A stretch of DNA of 64,000 nucleotides from Pseudodesulfovibrio hydrargyri. GTDB lineage: Bacteria; Desulfobacterota; Desulfovibrionia; Desulfovibrionales; Desulfovibrionaceae. Position numbers and translations under genes: made by a program. How positions within the stretch are numbered: position 1 is the stretch's first letter; each line of letters opens with the position of its first letter. The notes under the pieces were generated by a model, which did not search any database, was not told where the DNA came from, and worked only from the letters and a program-made list of their open reading frames with translations. Positions 8,614 through 17,325 of the stretch are shown here, piece after piece. The stretch covers positions 856,805-920,804 of the forward strand of contig NZ_LKAQ01000004.1 in NCBI RefSeq assembly GCF_001874525.1. Reading direction: 5' to 3'.

Positions 8614-10038
8614 CTAGCTCATGACCCACTCGGCCAGCAGCGGCGGACGCCGCAGGCCGCAGACGTGCTGGAAGTGGCAGAGCGCGGTCAGCTCCACCCC
8701 GTCCTTGATGATTGACACGGGCCGGTCGGCGGACACGACCACGACCACCAGATCCTCGTGCTCGGCCGTGAAGCGCAGGGCCGAGTTGAAACGGGCCCCG
8801 CGCGCCCGGTTCTCGCCGGGCACGCTGCGTCCGTCCATGAGACAGGCGAAGCCGTGCAGCTTGAGGTCCCGGCCGATGTGCACGGCCCCGTCCAGCTTGG
8901 CCAGGGAACAGGCCAGCTTGAGCTGGCTGGACCGGGTCAGGTCCAGGGGCTCCTCCAGGTGCTGGCCGGACATGGTCATGGGCTCGCGGGCCATGTCCAC
9001 CACCAGGGTGCAGCCATGCTTGCGGTCGCGCACCCGGTTGACCATGGTCGAGGCGATCTTGAACAGGGTGTTCTGCGTCTCCATGCTCATGTCCGTCTCC
9101 AGCAGTTGCTCCTCCAGCTGGACCAGGTTGGCCCGCAGGTTGGAGGAGCGGAACCGCCCGTCGGAAAAGCTGCAGACCAGCTGGTCGCGGATCCACAGGA
9201 ACCCGTAGGAGCCCGAGAATTGGGCGGCCAGGTACGCGCCGGGCATGGGCCCGATGGCGATGCCGAGCACCGAGGTGCCGTTGGAGACCAGGACCCGGCC
9301 CGAGTCCTCCACGGCCTGCAACAGCTTGCGCACGTGCTTGAAATTCGCGGTCTGGGGTTGCTCGTGTTCCGGAAAACGGCAGACGAAACGGACTTGGTCC
9401 AGCTGGTTGGGCTCCACCACCACGATGCGGCCCCGGGGCGACGCGCCCTCCTCCTTGGTGGCCGACACGCCCAGAATCGCGTCCAGGAAGGGGTAGACCC
9501 GGATCTGGGTGTCCAGCCCCACCTGGCGGGAGCGCTCGTCCACGATGAAGTCGCGGATGGCGTGGACCGCGCAGTGCTGGAGCATGAACCCGGCGGTATC
9601 CAGCCCCATGACGCTGCCGATGGCGAAATGCTGGGAAAAAAGCTCGGCCGCGTATTCCAACCAGCTCCGGGTGGGGCCCAGCGAGCACATGTCCGGGTGC
9701 TCCTCGGTGAACCACATCTGGTAGCGCACGGGATTGGACCGCGCGGCCAGGGTGATCAGGCCGGCCAGGTCCAGGTCGGTCTCCTCCTGGCTGAGGATGC
9801 GCAGCCCGTCGATCTCCTCGTCCCCACTCCGCCAGCGGCTCGAATAGAGGAAATAATCCTGAAGCTTGGGCTCGTGCCCCTCGAGCAGTCCCTGGGGATC
9901 GCAGATGCGCGGCGGCTCGCCTCGGCCCACGGCGTAGACCACGGCCACGCGGCTGGGCGGCGAGAAATGGGACAGTCCTTCCCGAAGACCGTCCAGGATA
10001 TGAAATACGCAGATGTTCTCGAACGATGCTTGCGACAT
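8614..10038 (-). CDS. DisA_N (diadenylate cyclase-like) domain protein with degenerate active site
   Basis: 474 residues. The last 95 residues resemble the DisA_N/DAC domain that makes c-di-AMP: LDGAVHIGRD supplies the DGA motif (383-385), and RGARFNSAL lies where active enzymes have GTRHR-AA. The RHR triplet is therefore RFN (416-418), so ATP condensation may be lost or altered. The first 370 residues have no domain I can name; they contain a possible second alpha/beta region (GRIVVVEPNQLDQVRFVCRF). The ATG at 10038 follows a GGGAG sequence; in-frame upstream starts at 10083 and 10203 are less convincing. A small membrane protein gene follows directly. Confidence 0.6.
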   Translation of the reverse strand: MSQASFENICVFHILDGLREGLSHFSPPSRVAVVYAVGRGEPPRICDPQGLLEGHEPKLQDYFLYSSRWRSGDEEIDGLRILSQEETDLDLAGLITLAARSNPVRYQMWFTEEHPDMCSLGPTRSWLEYAAELFSQHFAIGSVMGLDTAGFMLQHCAVHAIRDFIVDERSRQVGLDTQIRVYPFLDAILGVSATKEEGASPRGRIVVVEPNQLDQVRFVCRFPEHEQPQTANFKHVRKLLQAVEDSGRVLVSNGTSVLGIAIGPMPGAYLAAQFSGSYGFLWIRDQLVCSFSDGRFRSSNLRANLVQLEEQLLETDMSMETQNTLFKIASTMVNRVRDRKHGCTLVVDMAREPMTMSGQHLEEPLDLTRSSQLKLACSLAKLDGAVHIGRDLKLHGFACLMDGRSVPGENRARGARFNSALRFTAEHEDLVVVVVSADRPVSIIKDGVELTALCHFQHVCGLRRPPLLAEWVMS

Positions 10039-10190
10039 GCTTCCGGCTCCCACTGTCGAATTGCCGTCACGACCTTGGTCCATCCCTAGACCAGGAGTCT
10101 CAAAAATGTCCAGAGGAGGTTGGCCCGGAAAGGGGGCCGAAACGCGGCGCGCGGCCAAAAACGCGTTTCGGCAATATCCGGCATTGATGG

Positions 10191-10220
10191 TTGAACATTT
10201 CAATAGTTATCGCATAGAAT
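10191..10220 (+). promoter_or_regulatory. Candidate sigma-70 promoter of the cytochrome operon, with an overlapping palindrome
   Basis: TTGAAC (10191-10196) and TAGAAT (10215-10220) are spaced by 18 bases in a locally AT-rich patch 74 bases before the first cytochrome gene. The -35 element lies within the perfect palindrome TTGAA-CAT-TTCAA (10191-10203), a possible regulator site. It resembles a Crp/Fnr box but has a three-base rather than four-base centre. Confidence 0.5.
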
Positions 10221-10293
10221 GGGGTCGGCGTTCCCTCGGACCGCCGGTGTTGGAGCCCGTCACGACCCTGCCCGCCTCTCAAACGGAGAACCC

Positions 10294-11196
10294 ATGAACC
10301 AGGCAAAACTCTTTTTTTCACTGACCCTTTTGGTACTGTTGCTGATATTCGGCGCATGGCTGGCGTTCTTCTTTCAGTGGTCCGCGCCCATGCCCAGGAC
10401 GGCCGCCCCGGCCGCGATCGGGACCGGAACGGACACGGCCGCCGCGCCCCGCGCCCTTTCGCCCCTCGGGCCTGTCTTCAACCCTCCGGCCCTGGAGGAC
10501 GCTCCCGAAAAGATCCGGCCCATGGTCATGCTCGGCTACAAAATCATGACCGAGACCAAGAAGTACGCCCCCGAATACGTGGGCAACGACATGGCCTGCA
10601 CCAACTGCCACTTCGACGGCGGGCGCAGCAAAGACACCATCTCCCTGGTCGGCGTGGCCGCCAAGTACCCGCTCTATCGCGGCCGCCGCGAGTACACGGC
10701 CGACCTGGCCCTGCGCACCCAGGGGTGCTTCGAGCGCAGCATGGACGGCAAGGCCCCGGCCCCGGACAGCCAGATCATGCAGTCCCTGCTGGTCTATTAC
10801 CAATGGATATCCAAGGGCATCCCCATCTACTCCACCCCGCCGTGGGCGGTCCTGGCCCACCACCTGGACAACGAGCACAAGCCCGACGCCGTCGCGGGCA
10901 AGACGGTCTTCAAGGACGTCTGCGCGCGCTGCCACGGCGAGGACGGGCTCGGCACGCCCATCGCCCCGCCCCTGTGGGGCGACGGGGCCTACAACGACGG
11001 GGCCGGGATGCACCGCATCCGGACCTTCTCGGTCTTTGTCTGGCGATTCATGCCCAAGACCGACCCGAGCCTGACCCAGGAGCAGGCCCTGGACGTGGCC
11101 GCCTACGCCCATGAACAGCCCCGGCCCAAGTTCACGGCCACCCATCCGAACAAGATCGAGCGGGTCATCCCGCTCCCCGGGGAGGCCAGGCAATGA
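10294..11196 (+). CDS. TsdA-like dihaem cytochrome c (thiosulfate dehydrogenase family)
   Basis: A 300-residue periplasmic cytochrome with an uncleaved-looking N-terminal helix (about residues 5-28). Two haem c motifs are present: CTNCH (102-106) and CARCH (210-214). The block YAPEYVGNDMACTNCH and the downstream GCFERSMDGK are typical of TsdA. C145 sits about 43 residues after the first motif, where TsdA enzymes have the cysteine that ligates haem 1. TsdA interconverts thiosulfate and tetrathionate. The ATG at 10294 follows an ACGGAGAA site. Its stop overlaps the next start (ATGA), so it is tied to the membrane module downstream and may be its electron-transfer partner. The reaction direction cannot be told from sequence. 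Confidence 0.75.
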   Translation: MNQAKLFFSLTLLVLLLIFGAWLAFFFQWSAPMPRTAAPAAIGTGTDTAAAPRALSPLGPVFNPPALEDAPEKIRPMVMLGYKIMTETKKYAPEYVGNDMACTNCHFDGGRSKDTISLVGVAAKYPLYRGRREYTADLALRTQGCFERSMDGKAPAPDSQIMQSLLVYYQWISKGIPIYSTPPWAVLAHHLDNEHKPDAVAGKTVFKDVCARCHGEDGLGTPIAPPLWGDGAYNDGAGMHRIRTFSVFVWRFMPKTDPSLTQEQALDVAAYAHEQPRPKFTATHPNKIERVIPLPGEARQ

Positions 11197-12548
11197 TCTT
11201 CCCCCTGATCCACGTCCCGGCCCTGGGCGACGGCATGACCATCGCCCTGAACGCCGTGCTCCACGTGCTCATCAGCCACGGGGTGGCCATCGGCATGACC
11301 ATCCTCATCGTCATATTCCAGAACCTCGGGGCAACGGGCCGAGGCGGCTTCTGGGAGGAGACCGCGCGCACCCTGCTCAAACCGGTGGTCATCGTGACCA
11401 CCTCGGTGGGCGCGGTGACCGGCGTGGGCATCTGGTTCATCACCGGCATCCTCGCGCCCGAAGGCATCGGCTCGCTCATCCACCTCTTCTTCTGGCCATG
11501 GTTCATCGAATGGTGGGCCTTCACCACCGAGGTCGTCCTTCTGCTCATCTACTACTTCCTCTGGGACCGCCTGGCCCAACGCCGCCCGCGCCTGCTCATG
11601 GCGCTCGGCTGGGCCTACGTGGCCGTGGCCCTGAGCTCCGCCGTGCTCATCTCCGGCATCCTCGGGTTCATGCTCACCCCGGACGGTTGGCCCCAGGGCG
11701 GAACCTTTTCCCAGGCCTACTTCAACCCGACCTTCGTGCCCCAGTTCATGCTGCGCATCTCGGCGGGCATCGTCCTGGGCGCGCTGCTCGTCCTCGGCTG
11801 GACCGCATGGCGGTTCAAGGGCGCGGCCCATGAGCGCGGCCGGGTCCTCCGCCTGACCGGCCTGGTCATGCTCGCGGCCATGGGCTCCACGGCCCTGTTC
11901 GCCTGGATCTACTTCTCGCGCATCCCCATGACCTACCTGACCCACTGGAAGTTCTCGGTGGCCACCTCGGCCTGGTCCCAGGTGCCGAACCTGCTGCCCG
12001 CGCTCAACACCGTGGCCGTGGCCTGCCTGGCCCTGGCCGCCGTGGCCGGACTGCTCAAACGGCGCAGGACCTCCATGCTCCTGTTCCTGCCCGCCCTGCT
12101 CCTGGCCGTGGGCATGGTCGCCGAGTTCGAGCGGGTCCGCGAGTTCGTGCGCGGCCCCTACCTCCTGCCCGGCTACATGTACGCCAACCAGACGCGCATG
12201 GTCCGCCAGCAGGCCGCCATGGCGCAGGGCCGCCCGCTGGCGCCGTCCATGAACTGGGTCAACGCCGCCACGGACAACGCGCCGGAGGCCCAACTGGGCC
12301 GCGCCCTGTTCGACGCCAACTGCGGGGTCTGCCACACCATCGGCGGGATCAACGACATCACCGTGCGGCTGCAAGGACGGACCCTGGAGAGCGTCAACGC
12401 CCTGACCTCCATCACCGAGAGCATGGTCCCGTTCATGACCCCGTTCAACGGGTCCGAACAGGAACGGCTGATCATGTCCGCCTACCTCTATTCACTGGCC
12501 AACAAGGACACCCTGCCCCGGCCGCAACTCCAAGGGGAGGTCAAGTGA
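11193..12548 (+). CDS. Cytochrome bd-superfamily subunit I-like membrane protein with C-terminal haem c
   Basis: 451 residues with about eight membrane helices and a C-terminal cytochrome c domain (CGVCH, 377-381). The segment AVTGVGIWFITG...WFIEWWAFTTEVVLLLIYYFLWDRL aligns by eye with the CydA block containing its two key glutamates; here they are E106 and E113. A histidine in ISHGVAIG (H29) matches the CydA haem-ligand region. The CydA quinol loop is not evident, and a haem c domain is added instead. This fits a cytochrome c-linked branch of the bd superfamily rather than a quinol oxidase. Whether it reduces oxygen or serves another reaction is unknown. It is coupled by four-base overlaps to the genes on both sides. 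Confidence 0.65.
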   Translation: MIFPLIHVPALGDGMTIALNAVLHVLISHGVAIGMTILIVIFQNLGATGRGGFWEETARTLLKPVVIVTTSVGAVTGVGIWFITGILAPEGIGSLIHLFFWPWFIEWWAFTTEVVLLLIYYFLWDRLAQRRPRLLMALGWAYVAVALSSAVLISGILGFMLTPDGWPQGGTFSQAYFNPTFVPQFMLRISAGIVLGALLVLGWTAWRFKGAAHERGRVLRLTGLVMLAAMGSTALFAWIYFSRIPMTYLTHWKFSVATSAWSQVPNLLPALNTVAVACLALAAVAGLLKRRRTSMLLFLPALLLAVGMVAEFERVREFVRGPYLLPGYMYANQTRMVRQQAAMAQGRPLAPSMNWVNAATDNAPEAQLGRALFDANCGVCHTIGGINDITVRLQGRTLESVNALTSITESMVPFMTPFNGSEQERLIMSAYLYSLANKDTLPRPQLQGEVK

Positions 12549-14110
12549 TGGCGCCCTGGCAAGACCTCTTCCTCGCCCTGCCGCTGCCCGAAATCTGGCT
12601 GCGCATCCTGCTCTTCGTGACGTTTGGCCTGCACCTGCTCTTCGTCCTGCTCATGCTCGGCACGGCCATGCTCGGCTTCATCTACTTCCTAAACGATTGC
12701 TGCTCCGGCAGCCGGGTGGAAATGGGCTGGAATCAGCGCGTGGTCAAGTCCCACCTGGGCCTCAAGAGCCTGGCCGTGGTCCTGGGCGTGGGCCCGCTGC
12801 TGATCATCCAGGTCATCTACTCCCTGGGCTTCTTCACGGCCACGGGGCTGCAGGCCTTCACCTGGCTCTCCGTCATCCCCCTGCTCATCCTCGCCTTCCT
12901 GGCCATCGAGCTGTTCGAGCACAAGATGCTCTCCCGGCCGTGGCTGGCGTTTGTCAGCGGGGCCCTCGGCCTGGGCGCGCTGCTCACGGTCCCGGCCATC
13001 TTCACCGGGGCCCTGTCGCTCATGGAACGGCCCGGCGAGTGGTCCGGGTTCGCGGCCAAGGCGCTGGCCCCCGGTTCCGTCTACCGGCCGCACTGGCTCT
13101 TCCGCTACCTGCACGTGCTCGGCGCGGCCATCGTCTTCGGCGCGGCCTTCCACCTGTTCTTCACCGCCGGTCAGGACAGCGAAAAACGCGCCCGGCTGCG
13201 CGCCTGGCTGTTCGGCTCCGTCCTCTTCCAGGTGGCCGTGGGCGTGCCCCTGCTGTTCACCGTGGCCGACGTCTTCAACTGGCCCGTGCTGAGCGCCGTG
13301 ACCCTCGGGTCCGCCGCGGCCATGGCCGTGGCCTGGACCCTGCGCCCGGCGCCGGTCATGACCCTGAGCGACGGGACCATCCAGGGCGGCCGCGCACTGC
13401 TCCTGCTCCTGCCGGTCATCTTCGTGTCCATGCTCGCCGCCCGCCAGTTCCTGCAGGATTCCACCCTCATGCCCCTGCACCGACAGGCCCGCACCGCCCT
13501 GGCCCGGGAATCCGCGGACCTCGCCCGGTTCCAGCAACCGGCCCTGGACGCCTTCCGGGTCAAGCTGGCCACGGTCTACGACAACGGCCCGACCCTGTAC
13601 GAGAAGAGCTGCCAACCCTGCCACGGCGCGGGCGGCCTGGGCGACGGTCCGGCCGCCAGGCGGCTGCTCGTGCGCGCCGAAGACATCGCCGCCGTGCGCG
13701 CGGACCGCGACTACGTGCGCCAGGTCCTCCTTGCCGGATGGCCCGGCTCGGGCATGCCCTACTTCACGGTCTTCGACAAAGACAAAATCGACGCACTGCT
13801 CGACCAGCTGGACGCTTCCTTCACCCTGTTCGGCCCGACCACCGTGCCCAGGCGCGAGGTCGGCCAACAGGCCCGCGACCTCTGGAAAAACACCTGCGCC
13901 ACCTGCCACGGCGCGACCGGACAACCTTCCCCGTTCGGCCTCACCCTGCGGCCCGCGCCCCCGGACCTCAGCCGGTTCTCCCTGCAACCGGAACGATCCC
14001 TCCAGATCATCACCGAAGGCTACCCCGGCACCGTCATGCAACCCTACCGCGATCTGCCCGAGGAAACCCGCCGCGACCTGGTCGCCATCTCGTCCAACCT
14101 GCGGCGATAA
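12548..14110 (+). CDS. Membrane cytochrome subunit with two C-terminal haem c sites
   Basis: 520 residues with about eight membrane helices in the first 320 residues, then a periplasmic part with two haem c motifs, CQPCH (355-359) and CATCH (450-454). Membrane histidines are present (for example in FGLHLLFVLLML, LFRYLHVLGAA and FHLFFTAG) and could bind haem b. It looks like the second large subunit of the complex encoded by the preceding gene, replacing CydB. Start choice is ATG 12548, which overlaps the previous stop by one base; GTG 12545 is the alternative. A strong terminator follows, so the operon ends here. Confidence 0.6.
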   Translation: MAPWQDLFLALPLPEIWLRILLFVTFGLHLLFVLLMLGTAMLGFIYFLNDCCSGSRVEMGWNQRVVKSHLGLKSLAVVLGVGPLLIIQVIYSLGFFTATGLQAFTWLSVIPLLILAFLAIELFEHKMLSRPWLAFVSGALGLGALLTVPAIFTGALSLMERPGEWSGFAAKALAPGSVYRPHWLFRYLHVLGAAIVFGAAFHLFFTAGQDSEKRARLRAWLFGSVLFQVAVGVPLLFTVADVFNWPVLSAVTLGSAAAMAVAWTLRPAPVMTLSDGTIQGGRALLLLLPVIFVSMLAARQFLQDSTLMPLHRQARTALARESADLARFQQPALDAFRVKLATVYDNGPTLYEKSCQPCHGAGGLGDGPAARRLLVRAEDIAAVRADRDYVRQVLLAGWPGSGMPYFTVFDKDKIDALLDQLDASFTLFGPTTVPRREVGQQARDLWKNTCATCHGATGQPSPFGLTLRPAPPDLSRFSLQPERSLQIITEGYPGTVMQPYRDLPEETRRDLVAISSNLRR

Positions 14111-14126
14111 CGGGCGAAAGACACAA

Positions 14127-14170
14127 TAACGACAAAGCCCCCGGCCTGAGGGCCGGGGGCTTTGTCGTTA
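14127..14170. terminator. Bidirectional terminator with a perfect 20-bp stem
   Basis: Bases 14127-14146 pair perfectly with 14151-14170 around a TGAG loop; the core is GCCCCCGGCC/GGCCGGGGGC flanked by ACAAA/TTTGT. It ends the cytochrome operon and, in the other direction, could stop transcripts arriving from the rlmB gene. Confidence 0.9.
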
Positions 14171-14432
14171 TGCCTCCGGCGGCTGGGGCGCTGCCCCAGA
14201 CCCCGCCAGGGGGAACCCTTTGAAAAGGGTTCCCCCCTGGACCCCCTTCCCAAACTTTTTGGGTCGCCTACGGCGAAGGTGCGAAGCGGGATGGCGGAAG
14301 GCGCCCCGTCGCGGCCTTTCGCCGCCGCACGCCTCTGAGCGAAGCGAACATGGGGGGCCAGGGCAGCGCCCTGCCCGTCGGAGACGCCCCCCGGCGAGGG
14401 CTCCACCCGAAGGGGCCGCCGGAGGCATTCTT
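14171..14432 (+). repeat. Intergenic repeat modules A and D, joined
   Basis: Module A covers about 14171-14289 (CCTCCGGCGGC start, GGAACCCTTTGAAAAGGGTT palindrome, CCCAAACTTTTTGGG, then CGGCGAAGGTGCGAAGCG). Module D covers about 14326-14432. Both parts recur almost unchanged, inverted and separated by module B, at 34436-35021. There is no coding signal in this stretch. Confidence 0.85.
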
Positions 14433-14448
14433 TTACGAAACTCTCGCG

Positions 14449-15210
14449 TTATCCCAGCCGTCTGGCGAATTCCGAAACGATGATGGCTCCGGCCTGGGCC
14501 ACGTTGAGGGAGTCGAATTCGCGCAGGAAGGGGATGTGCAGGCTGTGGTGGGCGAACTTCGCGACGCCCGGGCGGACGCCTTTTTCCTCGTTGCCGAGCA
14601 GGAGCACCGCCGGGGTTTTGAGGTCGGCGGTGTAGACGTTGTCTGAGTCCGGGGTCATGCGGGCGCAGTAGAGGGTGAAGTCATAGTTGACGCAGTCCTT
14701 CATGGCATTGGCCAGGTTGCCGACCTTGGCCACCGGGAGCTTGTTCAATGCGCCGGCCGAGGAACGCACGGCCCCGGCCCCGAGATAGGCGCCGTGGTGC
14801 TGGCAGACGATGAGACCCGCGCCGCCCAGGGCGTGAACGGTGCGCGCGAGCACGCCCACGTTGCCGGTGTCCTGGACCTGGTCCAGGGCGACGATGAGCG
14901 GCAGGGGGGCTTCCGGGGCGTGTTCGAGGAGCTGTTCGAGCGGGGTGTAGTCCAGGGCCGCGCAACGGGCGGCCACGCCCTGGTGATTGCCTCGGTACAT
15001 GTAGTCCAAATCCTTGGCGGTCACGGACTTGTAGGGCACGTTGCCGGTGCGGCACAGCTCGAGAATCTCCTCCATGGCCTGGTCGCGACGCCCCTTGCGG
15101 AAGGCCACGAAATCCACCTTCTGCGGGGAATCCAGCAGGAGTTCCTTGACCGGTTTGTTGCCAACTATGTAGATTTTAGAATCTTTTTTGTCCGGGCCAT
15201 GATCTTGCAT
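14449..15210 (-). CDS. rlmB: TrmH/SpoU family RNA 2'-O-methyltransferase (RlmB-like)
   Basis: A 253-residue SPOUT methyltransferase that uses S-adenosylmethionine to methylate a ribose 2'-OH. Near the N-terminus is a SpoU substrate-binding region (IYIVGNKPVKELL...). The three family motifs are present: DTGNVGVLART, LLLGNEEKGV, and FDSLNVAQAGAI forming the cofactor knot. RlmB modifies G2251 of 23S rRNA; other TrmH-family targets cannot be excluded. A long gene-poor leader separates it from the divergent transglycosylase gene. Confidence 0.8.
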   Translation of the reverse strand: MQDHGPDKKDSKIYIVGNKPVKELLLDSPQKVDFVAFRKGRRDQAMEEILELCRTGNVPYKSVTAKDLDYMYRGNHQGVAARCAALDYTPLEQLLEHAPEAPLPLIVALDQVQDTGNVGVLARTVHALGGAGLIVCQHHGAYLGAGAVRSSAGALNKLPVAKVGNLANAMKDCVNYDFTLYCARMTPDSDNVYTADLKTPAVLLLGNEEKGVRPGVAKFAHHSLHIPFLREFDSLNVAQAGAIIVSEFARRLG

Positions 15211-15413
15211 TCTCGAATCCTTATGGTAAAGACAGCAAATTGCTGCACATGGTTGCGTTCGACAAGGCGGTCTAGTAGGCGTTTATCGCTCCTATTGCAA
15301 TCCATGGCAAGGTGGGCTAGCTGGTAGTCTCTCGCTACCGGCGCTCATGATTTTTTCTAGACTTTTCAAAGCCGGACTTATCTGATAATGGTGTGCCGAA
15401 GTCGGAGGATCGC

Positions 15414-17051
15414 TTGAGAGTTTTCAACTATGCTTATTTACTTGCGATGGGCCTGCTCATCGCGAGCCTGGCCGCAGGCTGTGCGCCCAAGGCGCCCCAG
15501 GAAACGGCCCCGCCCGTAGAGGAACAGGTCACCGAGAACCTCGTGCCCGAGGATGCCGAGGCGCTCGAACCCGAGATCGAGGCCGCTCCCGAAGTGGCTC
15601 CGGGCGAGGACCTGACCCAGACCGAACAGGCCGTGCTCAACCAGCGCTTCGGCCTGCTGTTCGACCTGGAGCAGCACGAGAGCGATGAAGTCGAGCTCTT
15701 CTTCACCTATTACAACCACAAGGCGCGCAAGACCATGGCCCGGTGGCTGGAACGTTCCCAGCCCTACCTGCCCTACGTGCGCCGCGTCTTCACCAAGTAC
15801 GGGCTGCCCCAGGACCTGGTCCTGCTGCCCTTTGTCGAATCCGGCTACAACGTCCGGGCCTATTCCTGGGCCGGGGCCGGCGGCATGTGGCAGTTCATGC
15901 GCGGCACGGGCCGACTGTACGGGCTCCAGTCCGACTGGTGGATCGACGAACGCCGCGACCCCTACAAGGCCACGGACGCGGCGGCCCGCCATCTGAAGGA
16001 TCTGTACGACAAGTTCGGCGACTGGTACCTGGCCCTGGCTGCGTACAACGCGGGCGAAGGCAAGATCGCCCGTGCTCTGAAACAGGCCAATTGCGACGAT
16101 TTCTTCGAGCTGACCGAGAAGAACCGCAAGCTCTCCCGCCGCAACCGCTTGAAACGGGAAACCCAGCACTACGTCCCCAAGTTCATTGCCATTTCCAAGA
16201 TTTTCCAGAACCTCGACACCCTCGGCTTCGAGCCCGTGTCCTGGGACATGGAATACGACATCACCTCGGTCAAGGTGCCCGGCGGCACCGACCTGCTCGC
16301 CCTGGCCCGCGCCGGGGGCATGTCCTGGAAGGAATTCCACGACATGAACCCCGCCTTCCGCCGCCAGGTCAGCCCGCCGCACATGGAGGCCACCGCCTAC
16401 CTGCCCGCGAACAAGGCCGACAAGATGATCGCCTACCTGAGCGAGCCCGGCGCGCAGCCCTACGCGGGCTACATCCGCTACCGCGTGCGTTCCGGCGACT
16501 CCTGGTGGCGCATCTCCCGCCGTTACAACGTGCCCATCAACGTGCTCAAGAGCGTGAACAACACCCGCTCCAACAACCTGCAGCCCGGCGCCTACGTCAT
16601 GGTGCCCGGCGGGGGATCGAGCCACACCGCGATCGCGTCGGCCTCCGCGCCGTCTTCCTCCTCGACCTCGTCCGCGGCCAAGACCCGGGCCATCGCCGCC
16701 CAGCGCGGCAACTACGTGGTCCGCTCCGGCGACACCCTGTGGTCCATCGCCCAGTCGTTCAACACCACGGTGTCCACCCTGCGCAAATCCAACGGATTGC
16801 GCTCCAGCCGCCTCAAGATCGGCCAGAAGCTCTACATCCCCAACAGCTCCAGCGTGGCCACCAAACAGGCCGTCAAGGACGCCGAAAAGGTCAAGACCCA
16901 AGTGGTCCAGTACAAGGTCCGGCGCGGCGACAACCTCTATTCCATCTCCCGCAAGTTCGGCGTCAAGGTCTCCGACCTCTGCCACTGGAACGCCATCAGC
17001 ACCAAAACCACCATCTACGCGGGCCAGAAACTCAAGGTCTACGTCCAGTAA
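15414..17051 (+). CDS. mltD: Membrane-bound lytic murein transglycosylase D-like lipoprotein with three LysM domains
   Basis: A 545-residue outer-membrane lipoprotein predicted to cleave peptidoglycan between MurNAc and GlcNAc. The lipobox LAAGC lies near residue 23, followed by an acidic linker. The SLT catalytic domain contains LLPFVESGYNVRAYS with the catalytic glutamate, then GGMWQFMRGTGRLYGL and ALAAYNAGEGKI. Three LysM domains follow (YRVRSGDSWWRISRRY, YVVRSGDTLWSIAQSF, YKVRRGDNLYSISRKF) and bind glycan. The start is taken as TTG 15414 because a GGAGG site (15404-15408) sits at the right distance; a GTG at 15393 in the same frame has no such site and would lengthen the signal sequence. 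Confidence 0.88.
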   Translation: MRVFNYAYLLAMGLLIASLAAGCAPKAPQETAPPVEEQVTENLVPEDAEALEPEIEAAPEVAPGEDLTQTEQAVLNQRFGLLFDLEQHESDEVELFFTYYNHKARKTMARWLERSQPYLPYVRRVFTKYGLPQDLVLLPFVESGYNVRAYSWAGAGGMWQFMRGTGRLYGLQSDWWIDERRDPYKATDAAARHLKDLYDKFGDWYLALAAYNAGEGKIARALKQANCDDFFELTEKNRKLSRRNRLKRETQHYVPKFIAISKIFQNLDTLGFEPVSWDMEYDITSVKVPGGTDLLALARAGGMSWKEFHDMNPAFRRQVSPPHMEATAYLPANKADKMIAYLSEPGAQPYAGYIRYRVRSGDSWWRISRRYNVPINVLKSVNNTRSNNLQPGAYVMVPGGGSSHTAIASASAPSSSSTSSAAKTRAIAAQRGNYVVRSGDTLWSIAQSFNTTVSTLRKSNGLRSSRLKIGQKLYIPNSSSVATKQAVKDAEKVKTQVVQYKVRRGDNLYSISRKFGVKVSDLCHWNAISTKTTIYAGQKLKVYVQ

Positions 17052-17067
17052 CCATACCGACGAATGA

Positions 17068-17107
17068 AAAAGTCCCGGCCAGCGCAACGCTTGCCGGGAC
17101 TTTTTTA
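17068..17107 (+). terminator. Rho-independent terminator
   Basis: AAAAAGTCCCGGC pairs with GCCGGGACTTTTTT around a 13-base loop, just after the transglycosylase gene. The flanking A and T runs make it work in both directions. Confidence 0.9.
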
Positions 17108-17325
17108 TGCCTCCCCTTCCCCCGGACCCCATCCCCTCCTTTTCCTGAACTTTTTATCGCCGCTTCGCGGGGAGGGAGCGCAACCAAAAGACCTCCGACT
17201 CAGCAATGAGCCGAAGGCCTTTCATTATTATCTGGAGCGAATCGGGTGCGCAGCACCCGACAGCGGCTCTTATTACCGCGCTAGCACAAGGCTTTCGAGA
17301 GTGGGCCTCTTACACCGTAATAGTA
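17108..17325. repeat. Partial repeat module A and 3' region of the HD-GYP gene
   Basis: Bases 17108-17176 are a shortened module A (CCCCTTCCCCCGGACCCC, CTGAACTTTTTATCGCCGCTTCGCGGGGAGG) without its central palindrome. Two hairpins follow: an imperfect one at about 17187-17223 and a perfect one, TCGGGTGC-GCA-GCACCCGA (17242-17260). Either could end transcripts of the minus-strand HD-GYP gene. Bases 17260-17325 are AT-rich with no other feature seen. Confidence 0.55.

Noticed and set aside
17187..17260. Possible tRNA in the gap after the transglycosylase gene
   Set aside because: The hairpins do not form a cloverleaf and there is no T-loop GTTCRA pattern.
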